From: Caldilineaceae bacterium
GTDB lineage: Bacteria; Chloroflexota; Anaerolineae; Caldilineales; Caldilineaceae
NCBI GenBank assembly: GCA_019637645.1
Contig: JAHBVH010000045.1
Location: 8,240 to 72,239 of the forward strand
DNA length: 64,000 nucleotides
Direction of reading: 5' to 3'
Shown: in pieces, positions 18,679 to 27,121 of the stretch
How the letters are laid out: each line of letters begins with the position of its first letter
Numbering within the stretch: position 1 is the stretch's first letter
Program-made: the position numbers and the translations under genes
The notes under the pieces: model-generated
Databases searched by the model: none
What the model was told of the DNA's origin: nothing
Seen by the model: the letters and a program-made list of their open reading frames with translations, nothing else

Positions 18679-18706
18679 CCAGAGAAAAATAGAAAAGAAA
18701 GTCGGC

Positions 18707-20161
18707 ATGAATAATCGTTCGACCTATGCGATGTATATCAACGGGGAATGGGTGGCAAGCGCAAGTGGTGCGTATTTTGCGGCCATAAGTCCGGCCACAG
18801 GTGAAGAGATTGGCTTACTGCCGGAAGGCACCCGCCAAGACGCGCAAGCCGCCATTGCCGCGGCGAATGGCGCGGCAGCCGCGTGGGCAGCCCGTACGCC
18901 GTTTGACCGTGCCACCATCTTAGAGCGCGTGGCCACGGTCATGCTGGCGCGTCGTGACGATTTGGCGCTTACCTTGACGGTGGAACAAGGCAAGCCGCTC
19001 CACACCGAAGCCTATGGCGAAGTCGATGATGTGATCGACTATTTTCGCATGGCCGCAGGGGATGCCCGACGGGTTGAAGGCATTCTGCCGCCTTCGGTCG
19101 ATCCTAAAAAGCGCGTCCTGATCCAGCGCGTGCCTCGTGGGGTGATCGGCGTGATCACGCCGTGGAACTGGCCCTATGAAATGCCCGCCGAACTCATCGC
19201 CCCTGCCTTGGCCTATGGGAATACAGTCGTCTGGACACCTGCACCGAGTACAGCCATCTGTGCTGTAAAATTGGTTGAGTGCCTGGTGGAGGCTGCTCTA
19301 CCACCCGGTGTGCTCAACTTGGTCATTGGCCCCGGGGCAGTGGTGGGGGATGAGATTGCGCACAACGCTGGCACCCATACTGTCGCTTTTATCGGCTCGA
19401 TTGCCACGGGCCAACAGGTTGCTCAACGCGCAGCGGGCAAGGATCTGCTCCTGGAGCTAGGGGGGAACGGTCCCTTGGTTATCCTCGATGATGCTGACCT
19501 TGACGCGGCGGTGGCGGCAACGTTGACCAGTTGTCTGCTTTGTGCCGGGCAAAGTTGCAGTGCCGGTGAATTGATTTTGGTGCAAGCCACGGTAGCCGAT
19601 GCTTATTTAGCGCGTCTTTGCCAAGCTGTGGATCAACAGGTGCGCCTTGGTTTGCCCTTGGACCCAACCACCACGCTTGGCCCTTTGAATAATGCGGCCA
19701 CAGCCGCTAAAATGGATCAGCATATTGACGATGCCTTGGCCCAAGGCGCGCAACTGTTGCGCGGCGGCCAACGCGCGGCGAATTTTCCCACAGGGCTCTA
19801 CTATCCGCCCACGGTGTTGAGCCAAGTAACCCCCACCATGTTGGTGGCGCGTGAGGAGACCTTTGGCCCAATCATGCCGGTTATGCTGATTCAAGATGAA
19901 GCAGAAGCACTGGCGCTCATCAATGCTTCGTCCTATGGCTTGCTAACCGCCATCTTCACGCGCGATCTGCGGCGCGCCCTACACTTTGCTGAAGCTGTAC
20001 GGGCCGGTTGGGTTAATATCAATGAGTCAACCAATTGGTGGGAATTGCACCTGCCTTTTGGGGGGCGCGCCGGTTCACAAAGTGGTGTTGGCCGCGTCGG
20101 GGGCCGCTTCGCGCAAGAGCGCTTCACCGAACTCAAGACCATCGTCATGCAACTTGATTAG
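18707..20161 (+). CDS. NAD(P)-dependent aldehyde dehydrogenase (1 of 3)
   Basis: 484 residues of the aldehyde dehydrogenase superfamily. The Rossmann region has GVITPWNWPYEMP near residue 145. The catalytic Glu is in LLELGGN and the catalytic Cys in CAGQSCSAGE. PFGGRAGSQSGVGRVGG forms the C-terminal motif, and EETFGPI is present. The substitution WTPAPST at the usual KPSE position (VVWTPAPST) removes the Lys that contacts the NADP phosphate region, so cofactor preference may be unusual. An in-frame start at 18605 would overlap msrA by 74 bases and is rejected. An Ldh_2 dehydrogenase follows after 62 bases. Confidence 0.88.
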   Translation: MNNRSTYAMYINGEWVASASGAYFAAISPATGEEIGLLPEGTRQDAQAAIAAANGAAAAWAARTPFDRATILERVATVMLARRDDLALTLTVEQGKPLHTEAYGEVDDVIDYFRMAAGDARRVEGILPPSVDPKKRVLIQRVPRGVIGVITPWNWPYEMPAELIAPALAYGNTVVWTPAPSTAICAVKLVECLVEAALPPGVLNLVIGPGAVVGDEIAHNAGTHTVAFIGSIATGQQVAQRAAGKDLLLELGGNGPLVILDDADLDAAVAATLTSCLLCAGQSCSAGELILVQATVADAYLARLCQAVDQQVRLGLPLDPTTTLGPLNNAATAAKMDQHIDDALAQGAQLLRGGQRAANFPTGLYYPPTVLSQVTPTMLVAREETFGPIMPVMLIQDEAEALALINASSYGLLTAIFTRDLRRALHFAEAVRAGWVNINESTNWWELHLPFGGRAGSQSGVGRVGGRFAQERFTELKTIVMQLD

Positions 20162-20223
20162 GCGCACCATCGCGCGGATCAAGGTTTTATCCTAGCCAGT
20201 ATCACAAAAAGGAAAAGCGAGCG

Positions 20224-21204
20224 ATGAATTTACCACCAAGCAGCTATCTCTCGGTCCCCTACACGGAGCTGCAAGCCTTTGTCACCGAACTTGGGCTGGC
20301 AGTTGGGCTCTCCACAGAAAAAGCGACCTTGCTGGCCGAACTGCTTACGGCCAATGATCTGCGTGGCGTTTTCAGCCATGGTACCACGCAGATGGCTACC
20401 TATGCGCGACTGCTGCGCGATGGCATCCTCAACAATCAACCCGATGTGCAGGTGGTGCGAGAGACGCCGGTGAGTGTCTTGGTGGACGGCGATGGCGGCT
20501 TGGGCTATTTCCCCTCGCACCGCGCAACGGAGATCTTGATTGAAAAGGCCAAAAGCCAAGGGATGGCCGTGGTACTGACCCGCAACCACGGTCACTTTGG
20601 CGCGGCGGGGCTCTATTCGCGCATGACCTTGCCCCATGATCTGCTCTGTTTTGTCACATCGGGCCATCAGTTGTTATTGAACGATGGCGAACCGCTCCTC
20701 AGCGCCGCCGGTGGCTCGCCCATGTCCTTTAGCTCACCCGCTGGTGAGGAAGAGTCCTTGCTGTTGGACTTTGGCGCGATCCATGATCTCTATGGCTCTT
20801 CACCCTACCGCGAGGCGATTATCAAGTTGGCACCCGGCACGGTTTTCCGCTCGCTGGGCATGGGCGCGATCTGTCAATCATGGGGTGGCTTCCTGGCCGG
20901 CGTCCCGCTGGATACGGCGCGCGCCAAGCGCACCTGGGCAGGGGCCAATCAAGGGTCGCTGGTCATGGCCTTTCGGATTGACTTGTTTATGGACCCCCAA
21001 CAATTTAAGTATGAAATGGATGAGTATGTGCGGGCGGTTAAACGGTTACAACCGCTAGACGGCTTTGCCGAAAGCTTCCTACCCGGTGGGGTAGAGGCCA
21101 TGCGGGCGCGCAAATACCGGGCCGAAGGAGTTCCCGTCGGGCCAAACCACCAGAAGCGCCTAGCGGAAGTAGCCCAGGAATTGGGCGTGTCTGTGCCTTG
21201 GTAG
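20224..21204 (+). CDS. Malate/L-lactate (Ldh_2) family NAD(P)-dependent dehydrogenase
   Basis: 326 residues of the Ldh_2 fold, which includes sulfolactate, ureidoglycolate and malate dehydrogenases and oxidises 2-hydroxy acids. Diagnostic motifs are the N-terminal DLRGVFSHG with the active-site His, GDGGLGYFPSHRA, and RNHGHFGAAGLYS, which is usually RNS-x-HFGA. The C-terminus contains GAICQSWGGFLAGVPLD and PVGPNHQKRLAEVA. It probably forms an operon with the preceding aldehyde dehydrogenase. The substrate is not predictable. Confidence 0.85.
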   Translation: MNLPPSSYLSVPYTELQAFVTELGLAVGLSTEKATLLAELLTANDLRGVFSHGTTQMATYARLLRDGILNNQPDVQVVRETPVSVLVDGDGGLGYFPSHRATEILIEKAKSQGMAVVLTRNHGHFGAAGLYSRMTLPHDLLCFVTSGHQLLLNDGEPLLSAAGGSPMSFSSPAGEEESLLLDFGAIHDLYGSSPYREAIIKLAPGTVFRSLGMGAICQSWGGFLAGVPLDTARAKRTWAGANQGSLVMAFRIDLFMDPQQFKYEMDEYVRAVKRLQPLDGFAESFLPGGVEAMRARKYRAEGVPVGPNHQKRLAEVAQELGVSVPW

Positions 21205-21214
21205 GCAGGCGTTG

Positions 21215-21283
21215 GGACGCGGATGAACGCCGATAGACGCGGATTTTTGGTAAATCCGCGTCCATCCGCGTTCATCCGCGTCC
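21215..21283. repeat. Long imperfect hairpin built from CGCGGATGAACGC units
   Basis: GGACGCGGATGAACGC..GACGCGGATTT at 21215-21246 is complementary, with a few mismatches, to AAATCCGCGTC..GCGTTCATCCGCGTCC ending at 21283. It forms a stem of about 30 bp and belongs to a different repeat family from the CTGACAGGTTT elements. It separates the dehydrogenase from the PF00174 gene. Confidence 0.8.
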
Positions 21284-21301
21284 TTGATAAAGGAGTTTGT
21301 T

Positions 21302-21778
21302 ATGGCTGCTCCACAGCAGACGCAATTGCGCATTGATGGGTTGGTGGCGCAGGCTTGCCACCTGACTGTACAAGATCTCTCGTTGTTACCGCGCGAGAGC
21401 GTGACCGAATGGATCCCTGATCTGAAGGACGGCGTGACTGTGCAGGAGACGTGGAGCGGCGTACGCCTCAGTATGGTGTTACGTATGGCTCAGCCTCTCC
21501 CAACGGCGCGTTATGTGCGCATCCATGCTGGGCACTTTGTGGTGCCGATTGCGCTGGCTGAAGTCGATGCTGCTATTTTGGTGGATAGCTGGAATGGCCA
21601 ACCGCTCACCGTGGCCTATGGCGCACCCTGGCGGTTGGCCCTGGTCGGCGGTGCGTGTTTCACCCGTGTCAAATGGATTGAGCGGCTCGAAGTAACCGCC
21701 GAGCCTGGGGAGAATGTCGGCCAAGCGCTTGCGCAATTACGCAGTCAACTTCAACGATCACGTGCGGCTGCTTGGTAA
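21302..21778 (+). CDS. Stand-alone sulfite-oxidase-type (molybdopterin-binding fold) protein, copy A
   Basis: 158 residues that cover little more than the PF00174 oxidoreductase molybdopterin-binding fold: WSGVRLSMVL, YVRIHAGHFVVPIALAEV and GAPWRLALVGGACFTRVKWIERLEV. The protein at 30141-30683 is a paralog. In copy B a Cys (C60 in FLCDGKW) occupies the place of the molybdenum-ligating Cys of the family. Copy A has no Cys there (PDLKDGV instead), so it may not bind molybdopterin in the normal way. AAGGAG lies before the ATG at 21302. No signal peptide is seen. The function is unknown. Confidence 0.8.
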   Translation: MAAPQQTQLRIDGLVAQACHLTVQDLSLLPRESVTEWIPDLKDGVTVQETWSGVRLSMVLRMAQPLPTARYVRIHAGHFVVPIALAEVDAAILVDSWNGQPLTVAYGAPWRLALVGGACFTRVKWIERLEVTAEPGENVGQALAQLRSQLQRSRAAAW

Positions 21779-21825
21779 CATCACCTCTGGCAATCACCAA
21801 GCATCAATGGCTAATGACCATAATC

Positions 21826-22797
21826 CTACCACGCATACGCTTCGGGCGCTTCCCCGCCGGGTCCCGGCCAAATTTCACTCAAACGCTTGAGCACCTCACT
21901 AGATAACGTAATCTCGACGGCCCGTAGCGCATCATCATATTGCTGCACTGTACGTGGCCCGATGATTGGTGCCGTGACAACAGGATTGTGGAGTAGCCAA
22001 GCAAGGGCAACATTGGCTGGTGACTCTCCCAACTCTTGACAGAGTGTCTCATAGGCTTCCAACTGGGCGCGGAACTTATCGATCTGGCCTTGCATCCGAT
22101 CTTCGGCGCGGCGTCCGGTTGATGCTTTTTGCAGCGCACCCCCCAACAAGCCGCCGGCTAAGGGGCTCCAAGGGATCAAACCGAGCCCAAATTCGCGGCA
22201 CGCGGGGATGACTTCCAATTCGATCATACGGGCATTGAGGTTGTAGAGACTTTGTTCGGAGACGAGACCCAAGCAGTTGCGCTTCTGCGCCGAAAATTGG
22301 CCCAACGCAATATGGAGGCCAGCGAAATTGCTGCTGCCCACATAGAGGACCTTGCCTTCCCGCACCAATTGTTCCATGGCTTGCCAGATCTCTTCCCATG
22401 GGGTTGTGCGTTCCACGTGGTGCATCTGGTAGAGATCAATGTGATCGGTCTGTAACCGGCGTAGGCTCTCTTCACATGCCTTGCGAATATGATAGGCCGA
22501 CAGACCCCGTTCATTGGGCCGTTCGCCCATTCGATTGTAGACCTTGGTGGCGAGGACAATGGTATCCCGGCGGCCACCACCTTGGGCCAACCACCGCCCA
22601 ATGATCTGCTCGGTAATGCCCTCGCCTAATTTCCTGCCGTAGACATTGGCCGTATCGAAAAAATTAACGCCCGTTGCCAACGCCCGATCCATAATAGCAA
22701 AGCTGTCGGCTTCGGTGGTCTGTGGGCCAAAGTTCATCGTACCTAGACAAAGACGGCTCACTTGTAAGCCGGTGCGACCAAGATTGGTATAGTGCAT
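21826..22797 (-). CDS. Aldo/keto reductase
   Basis: 323 residues of the aldo/keto reductase TIM-barrel family, which reduces carbonyls with NADPH. The catalytic tetrad can be placed: Asp in FFDTANVYG, Tyr in the same motif, Lys in VLATKVYNR and His in YQMHHVER. GKVLYVGSSNFAG and PWSPLAGGLLGG are typical of the AKR11/YajO group. The start at 22797 gives MHYTNLGRTGLQVSRLCLGT, the standard N-terminus; a seven-residue upstream extension is unlikely. It lies among aldehyde dehydrogenase genes, so a role in aldehyde or sugar carbonyl metabolism is inferred. Confidence 0.92.
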   Translation of the reverse strand: MHYTNLGRTGLQVSRLCLGTMNFGPQTTEADSFAIMDRALATGVNFFDTANVYGRKLGEGITEQIIGRWLAQGGGRRDTIVLATKVYNRMGERPNERGLSAYHIRKACEESLRRLQTDHIDLYQMHHVERTTPWEEIWQAMEQLVREGKVLYVGSSNFAGLHIALGQFSAQKRNCLGLVSEQSLYNLNARMIELEVIPACREFGLGLIPWSPLAGGLLGGALQKASTGRRAEDRMQGQIDKFRAQLEAYETLCQELGESPANVALAWLLHNPVVTAPIIGPRTVQQYDDALRAVEITLSSEVLKRLSEIWPGPGGEAPEAYAW

Positions 22798-22852
22798 AAG
22801 AGTGCATCTTTCTAACAACTTCTAACAAGAGCAGCGCGACCACGCTACCGCT

Positions 22853-23128
22853 CTAAAGTGTCCGAATAAAATCAAAGAGGGGACCTTCTTCATCAGCATT
22901 TGACACCAGACCACCATCGATTTCCAGATGGCTTAATAGTGGCTTGCCACAGCAAGGACAGACCGGGGTCGCAGCTGCCACGACAAAGACTGTCTCCTCA
23001 AAGTAGGCAACAATATGCCAAGTCTCGTGTGGCTCGGCTTGTCGCGTCACCGACCAACGCCCAACGAGGCAATGGGGATTTTCACAAAAGCGATCTTCGG
23101 CGATAGGCACATCCTGCATGTCATCCAT
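22853..23128 (-). CDS. Small zinc-ribbon-like hypothetical protein
   Basis: 91 residues with no family that I recognise. It contains two Cys pairs: FCENPHCLVGRW near residue 15 and VCPCCGKPLLSH near 60. These could form one zinc-binding site, as in rubredoxin-like knuckles. It is acidic at the C-terminus. The start may be the ATG at 23128 or 23119; a longer frame to 23245 looks non-coding. It lies between the aldo/keto reductase and an aldehyde dehydrogenase on the same strand and may be co-expressed with them. Confidence 0.6.
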   Translation of the reverse strand: MDDMQDVPIAEDRFCENPHCLVGRWSVTRQAEPHETWHIVAYFEETVFVVAAATPVCPCCGKPLLSHLEIDGGLVSNADEEGPLFDFIRTL

Positions 23129-23193
23129 CCTTCTTCTGGGGATTGTCCGGTGCTTGGGTAAAGCTATCCCGGACAATCGGGATTGTGCCCTCG

Positions 23194-24618
23194 TTATTCC
23201 AAGCCGGCGATGGCTTTGACTTCCATAAACTCGCTCATCCCCCACGCCCCTTTTTCGCGGCCATTGCCCGACTGCTTAAAGCCGCCAAAGGGGACATCGG
23301 TATCGGGTCCCGTATAGTTGATGTGAATTTGGCCGGCACGAATCCGTTTAGCCAGCCGTTGGGCACGGTTCATGTCCTTGGTGACAATATAGCCAGCCAA
23401 CCCGTAATCCGTATCATTGGCAATGCGCACGGCCTCTTCCTCGTCTGCGTAACCCAAGATCGAGACCACCGGCCCAAAGATCTCTTCACGGGCAATTTGC
23501 ATGTCATTTTGCACATTGGCAAAGACGGTGGGGCGGACATAGTAGCCGGTTTCTAGCCCCTCTGGTTTGCCCGGGCCACCAGCGACCAAGGTCGCGCCTT
23601 CATCGATGCCTGCTTGAATGAGCCGTTGGATCTTTTCAAACTGCGTCTGGCTGACAACCGGCCCAATGTCGGCTTCTTCATCGTCCGGCGCGCCAGGCGT
23701 GACATTAGCGGCGGCTTTCCGTGCAATCTCGATCGCGTCGTCCATGCGTAGCGACGGCACCAGCATGCGCGTCGGCGCATTACAAGATTGGCCGCTATTA
23801 TTCATCACGGCCCGCACACCCCGCGTCACGGCATCGTCAAAGTCTGCATCTTCAAAGATGATATTGGCCGACTTGCCCCCCAATTCTTGGCTGACCCGTT
23901 TGACGGTGGTCGCGGCAGCTTTGGCTACCGCAACGCCGCCCCGGGTGGAGCCAGTGAAGGACATCATGTCAATGCCAGGGTGGGCCGACATCGCTTCACC
24001 AACCGTGGGGCCATCGCCATTGACCAAGTTGAAAACCCCGGCAGGCACACCGGCTTCATCCATCACTTCCGCAAAAACCAGCCCGCTGATGGGCGCAATT
24101 TCGCTAGGCTTGAGGATCATGGTGCAGCCCGCGGCCAAGGCCGGTGCGACCTTGGAGACGATTTGATTGATCGGCCAGTTCCACGGTGTGATCAGACCAC
24201 AGACCCCAATCGGCTCATGGGTAATGCGGGCGTTGCCGGTGGTCGTCTCAAATTGAAAATTTTTGAGGGCTTTGATAGTGCTGTCTAAATGACGGATGCC
24301 AACTTCAGTTTGGGCGCCATAGGCCAGCCGGTGGGGCGCACCCATCTCTGCCGAGATCGCGGCGGCAATATCATCATAGCGTTTTTGATAGACCTCTTTG
24401 ATCTTGTAGAGCAAGGCCAGCCGCTCGTTGAAAGAGCTTTGGGAAAAGCTTTCAAACGCGGCCTGTGCCGCTTTGACCGCCCGATCGACATCCGCGGCTG
24501 TACCAACGCTAATGAGCGCAAAGGGCGCTTCGTTGGCGGGGTTCAGCACTTCCAAGGTGGCTGGCTGAACGGGGTCCACCCATTGGCCATTGATGTAAAA
24601 CTTGAGATATTCTTGCAT
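23194..24618 (-). CDS. NAD(P)-dependent aldehyde dehydrogenase (2 of 3)
   Basis: 474 residues. The family motifs are complete: GLITPWNWPINQI near residue 145, KPSEIAP, FTGSTRGGVAV, the catalytic Glu in QELGGKSANII and the catalytic Cys in NSGQSCNAPTR. EEIFGPV and PFGGFKQSGNGREKG follow. AGGAG stands seven bases before the ATG. It is divergent from the third aldehyde dehydrogenase and shares a promoter region holding a 15-nt palindrome. It resembles broad-specificity enzymes of the 3-succinoylsemialdehyde-pyridine or glycolaldehyde type, but the substrate is not certain. Confidence 0.92.
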   Translation of the reverse strand: MQEYLKFYINGQWVDPVQPATLEVLNPANEAPFALISVGTAADVDRAVKAAQAAFESFSQSSFNERLALLYKIKEVYQKRYDDIAAAISAEMGAPHRLAYGAQTEVGIRHLDSTIKALKNFQFETTTGNARITHEPIGVCGLITPWNWPINQIVSKVAPALAAGCTMILKPSEIAPISGLVFAEVMDEAGVPAGVFNLVNGDGPTVGEAMSAHPGIDMMSFTGSTRGGVAVAKAAATTVKRVSQELGGKSANIIFEDADFDDAVTRGVRAVMNNSGQSCNAPTRMLVPSLRMDDAIEIARKAAANVTPGAPDDEEADIGPVVSQTQFEKIQRLIQAGIDEGATLVAGGPGKPEGLETGYYVRPTVFANVQNDMQIAREEIFGPVVSILGYADEEEAVRIANDTDYGLAGYIVTKDMNRAQRLAKRIRAGQIHINYTGPDTDVPFGGFKQSGNGREKGAWGMSEFMEVKAIAGLE

Positions 24619-24686
24619 GGTTTGGCTCCTCAGGTCGGGTATATACGCTTGTGCAACTGTGGTGGAACTACCTGGTGTGATATACT

Positions 24687-24701
24687 ACTGATTAAATCAG
24701 T
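24687..24701. promoter_or_regulatory. Candidate operator between divergent aldehyde dehydrogenase genes
   Basis: ACTGATT-A-AATCAGT is a perfect 7-1-7 palindrome roughly in the middle of the 163-bp divergent spacer. Its size fits a GntR- or TetR-like dimer. No regulator gene of those families is adjacent. Confidence 0.5.
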
Positions 24702-24781
24702 ATATGTTGGTCTCCGAGCATAGCATGATGAGGAAGGGCTGTCAAATCACCTGATTTGCCAAAAGGAGCTATTGATATCAA

Positions 24782-26278
24782 ATGAATAGAGAAGGGTTTG
24801 GAACGATGAAGATGAAACAGGTTCTGCATGTCATTGATGGTAAAGAAGAACCATCCCTTTCTGGGCGTACCTTTGACTCCATCAACCCGGCCACCGGGCA
24901 GCCTTGGGCAACCGTGGCTTTTGGTGAGGTAGAAGATGTGGAACGCGCGGTGACAAGCGCTTGGCGCGCGTTTGATGCGGGCGTCTGGTCGGCCATGCCA
25001 CCCGCCGAGCGCGCCCGCCGCATGCGCGCTGTGGCGCATCTGATCGCCGACCGCGCCGATGCGATTGCCGAGTTAGAAAGCAAAGATAATGGCAAGCCAT
25101 TAAGCGCGGCCAAAGGCGATGTACTCGGCGCCGCGACTCTCCTGGAATACTTTTCCCAACTGCCCGAACAACTCGCCGGTACGATGTATGCGTCGGACCC
25201 GGGCTATTTCACCTATTCCAAGCGAGAGCCCTATGGGGTCGTTGGCGCGATTGCGCCGTGGAACTTCCCTTTTTCGCTGGCCGTCTGGAAAACCGCAGCA
25301 CCGCTGGCCGTAGGCAACTCGGTGGTGATCAAGATGGCGGAGCAAACACCGGTGACAACTACCGAATTTGCCCGTCTCTGTTTGGAAGGTGGGATTCCAC
25401 CGGGGGTGGTCAATGTGGTGCATGGCGATGGTCGTACCACGGGCGCAACCCTGGCTGCACATCCCCGTGTTCCTAAAATCACCTTTACGGGGAGTACGGA
25501 AGTGGGGCGGAGTATTATGCGCAGTAGTGCGGAGCAGATTAAGAGTGTCCACCTAGAATTGGGCGGAAAGTCGGCCAATATTATCTTTGCGGATGCTGAC
25601 CTAGAGCAAGCCTTGCAGGGGACCCTCTTTACCAGCTTTTTCAACAGCGGCCAGATCTGCACCACCGGCTCGCGTCTATTGATCGCCGCCGAAATTGCCG
25701 ATGAATTCTTGGCACGCTTTCAGGAGCGGGCCAAGCAACTGGTGGTAGGCGATCCGTTCCAGGCTGCCACGCAGCTTGGTCCCTTGATCTCGGCTTCTCA
25801 GCTGGAACGTGTCCAACATTATGTTGAAGTGGGCAAGGCCGCTGGCGCTCAAGTGCTCCTTGGCGGTGATTCCCCACGCTTGCCTGGGTTGGAACAGGGA
25901 TATTTCATTAACCCGACGGTCTTTTGCGATGTGAAACCAGAGATGCGGATTGCGCAGGAAGAGATCTTTGGGCCGGTGCTCTCGGTCATGACCTTCCAGA
26001 GCGATGAAGAGGCGATTCGTATTGCCAATAGCACCATCTATGGCTTGGCTACAACCCTCTGGACGACAAATCTCGCGCGCGCTTTGACCATGGCCGAAAA
26101 ACTAGATGCCGGGATTATCTGGACCAATTGCCCACACTATATTAAGTGGAATGTGCCCTACGAAGGTCACCGCACCAGTGGCTTGGGTGAAGACTTGGGG
26201 GTAGAAAGCCTCAAGACCTTTACCAAGTTAAAGGTGAACTATATCAACTATGGTGGTCATTCGATTCAGTGGGCATAG
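24782..26278 (+). CDS. NAD(P)-dependent aldehyde dehydrogenase, betaine-aldehyde-like (3 of 3)
   Basis: 498 residues. The motifs are GAIAPWNFPFSLAVWK near residue 160, FTGSTEVGRSIM, the catalytic Glu in LELGGKSANIIF and the catalytic Cys in FNSGQICTTGSR. EEIFGPVLSV and the end motif GHRTSGLGEDLG are also present. It belongs to the broad group of betaine-, phenylacetaldehyde- and aminobutyraldehyde-type enzymes. Two starts are possible: 24782, where the ribosome-binding site is far, and 24806, with GAAGGG nine bases before. The gene ends just before a palindromic repeat shared with the convergent gene. Confidence 0.92.
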   Translation: MNREGFGTMKMKQVLHVIDGKEEPSLSGRTFDSINPATGQPWATVAFGEVEDVERAVTSAWRAFDAGVWSAMPPAERARRMRAVAHLIADRADAIAELESKDNGKPLSAAKGDVLGAATLLEYFSQLPEQLAGTMYASDPGYFTYSKREPYGVVGAIAPWNFPFSLAVWKTAAPLAVGNSVVIKMAEQTPVTTTEFARLCLEGGIPPGVVNVVHGDGRTTGATLAAHPRVPKITFTGSTEVGRSIMRSSAEQIKSVHLELGGKSANIIFADADLEQALQGTLFTSFFNSGQICTTGSRLLIAAEIADEFLARFQERAKQLVVGDPFQAATQLGPLISASQLERVQHYVEVGKAAGAQVLLGGDSPRLPGLEQGYFINPTVFCDVKPEMRIAQEEIFGPVLSVMTFQSDEEAIRIANSTIYGLATTLWTTNLARALTMAEKLDAGIIWTNCPHYIKWNVPYEGHRTSGLGEDLGVESLKTFTKLKVNYINYGGHSIQWA

Positions 26279-26283
26279 TTTAC

Positions 26284-26344
26284 CAGGCGCGGCAACTAGA
26301 CCTGACAGGTTTTGTAAACCTGTCAGGTCTAGCTGCCGCGCCTG
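26284..26344. repeat. Palindromic repeat copy nested in an inverted flank duplication; bidirectional terminator
   Basis: The core AGACCTGACAGGTTTTGTAAACCTGTCAGGTCT lies at 26298-26330. It is enclosed by a further 11-bp arm, CAGGCGCGGCA (26284-26294) and TGCCGCGCCTG (26334-26344). The right arm is part of the coding end of the minus-strand gene and the repeat supplies its TAG stop, so the left arm is an inverted copy of gene sequence. It separates two convergent genes. Confidence 0.85.
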
Positions 26345-26865
26345 GCCCAAATGCCGCCGACAATGGCGACTAGCGCCAGCCCACCCCACAGGGCCATGGT
26401 CCAGCTTAGTGCTTGGGGAGGCAGGACCGTGATCGGAAAGTCCGCACTGCCCTTCCCAGCTGCCCCTTCGATGGTCACGCTTGCTTGCCACTCTCCAACG
26501 GTTGGTATCATAAAATCGGTTTCGTAATAGGTTTGCAGAAAACGGGCTTGTTTACTGGCTGCCTGGCGCAGCTCCACCTGGGGCGCAGCTTGGGCGACAA
26601 GCCGGATCGTAACTGCCACGTCTGGATCACTTGTCTGCTCGGGGATGGCTTCAGCGACAGCAACGCTCAAGTGCATTTCGCCCACGCGGACAGGATCGGG
26701 CAGCGACCAGACCCATAGACGGTAGGGGCCGGCGGGTACATCGGCCAACCGCGGCGCACCACTCCCATGCGCGTTGACAATCGTCGGCCAACCAACGATG
26801 AGCAACCCAAATAACCAAATCCAGCGCCACCCATAGGGGTATTTGCCGCCTGCTCTATCTCTCAT
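26329..26865 (-). CDS. Exported membrane-anchored FixH/YtkA-like protein
   Basis: 178 residues. A signal peptide (IWLFGLLIVGWPTIVNA) is followed by an extracellular beta-sandwich-like domain with GPYRLWVWSLPDPVRVGEMH, and YYETDFMIPTVGEWQASVTI. One C-terminal transmembrane helix near residues 152-170 ends the protein. This plan is found in FixH/YtkA-like proteins often linked to copper delivery or cytochrome oxidase, but no Cu-binding Met or His cluster is seen, so the role is open. The ATG at 26865 has AGGCAGG upstream and opens directly into the signal peptide; a longer frame to 26970 is not convincing. Confidence 0.6.
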   Translation of the reverse strand: MRDRAGGKYPYGWRWIWLFGLLIVGWPTIVNAHGSGAPRLADVPAGPYRLWVWSLPDPVRVGEMHLSVAVAEAIPEQTSDPDVAVTIRLVAQAAPQVELRQAASKQARFLQTYYETDFMIPTVGEWQASVTIEGAAGKGSADFPITVLPPQALSWTMALWGGLALVAIVGGIWARRGS

Positions 26866-27077
26866 CCGCCTGCCTTTCTCTCTGATCCATTCTGATCGAT
26901 TATCCCATAACGCCGCTGATCCAACAATCGGCAGCTTGGCGGAACTTAGGGCCATAGCGAACTTCGTCATAGCATGGTATCCTGATGGTTCCCGATCCGG
27001 CTACTTTTCGCGGTGAGTCAAGGGCTTTCATCTTGCATTTTTAATGCTCGCGTTTGCCCTGAGGAAGCGAAAGTGGT

Positions 27078-27106
27078 TTGACAAGGCAATCGTTTCTGAG
27101 TACAAT
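27078..27106 (+). promoter_or_regulatory. Sigma70 promoter of the padR-modAB operon
   Basis: TTGACA at 27078-27083 and TACAAT at 27101-27106 are separated by exactly 17 bp. The predicted start is near 27113. Confidence 0.75.
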
Positions 27107-27121
27107 CATTTATGTTCTGTA

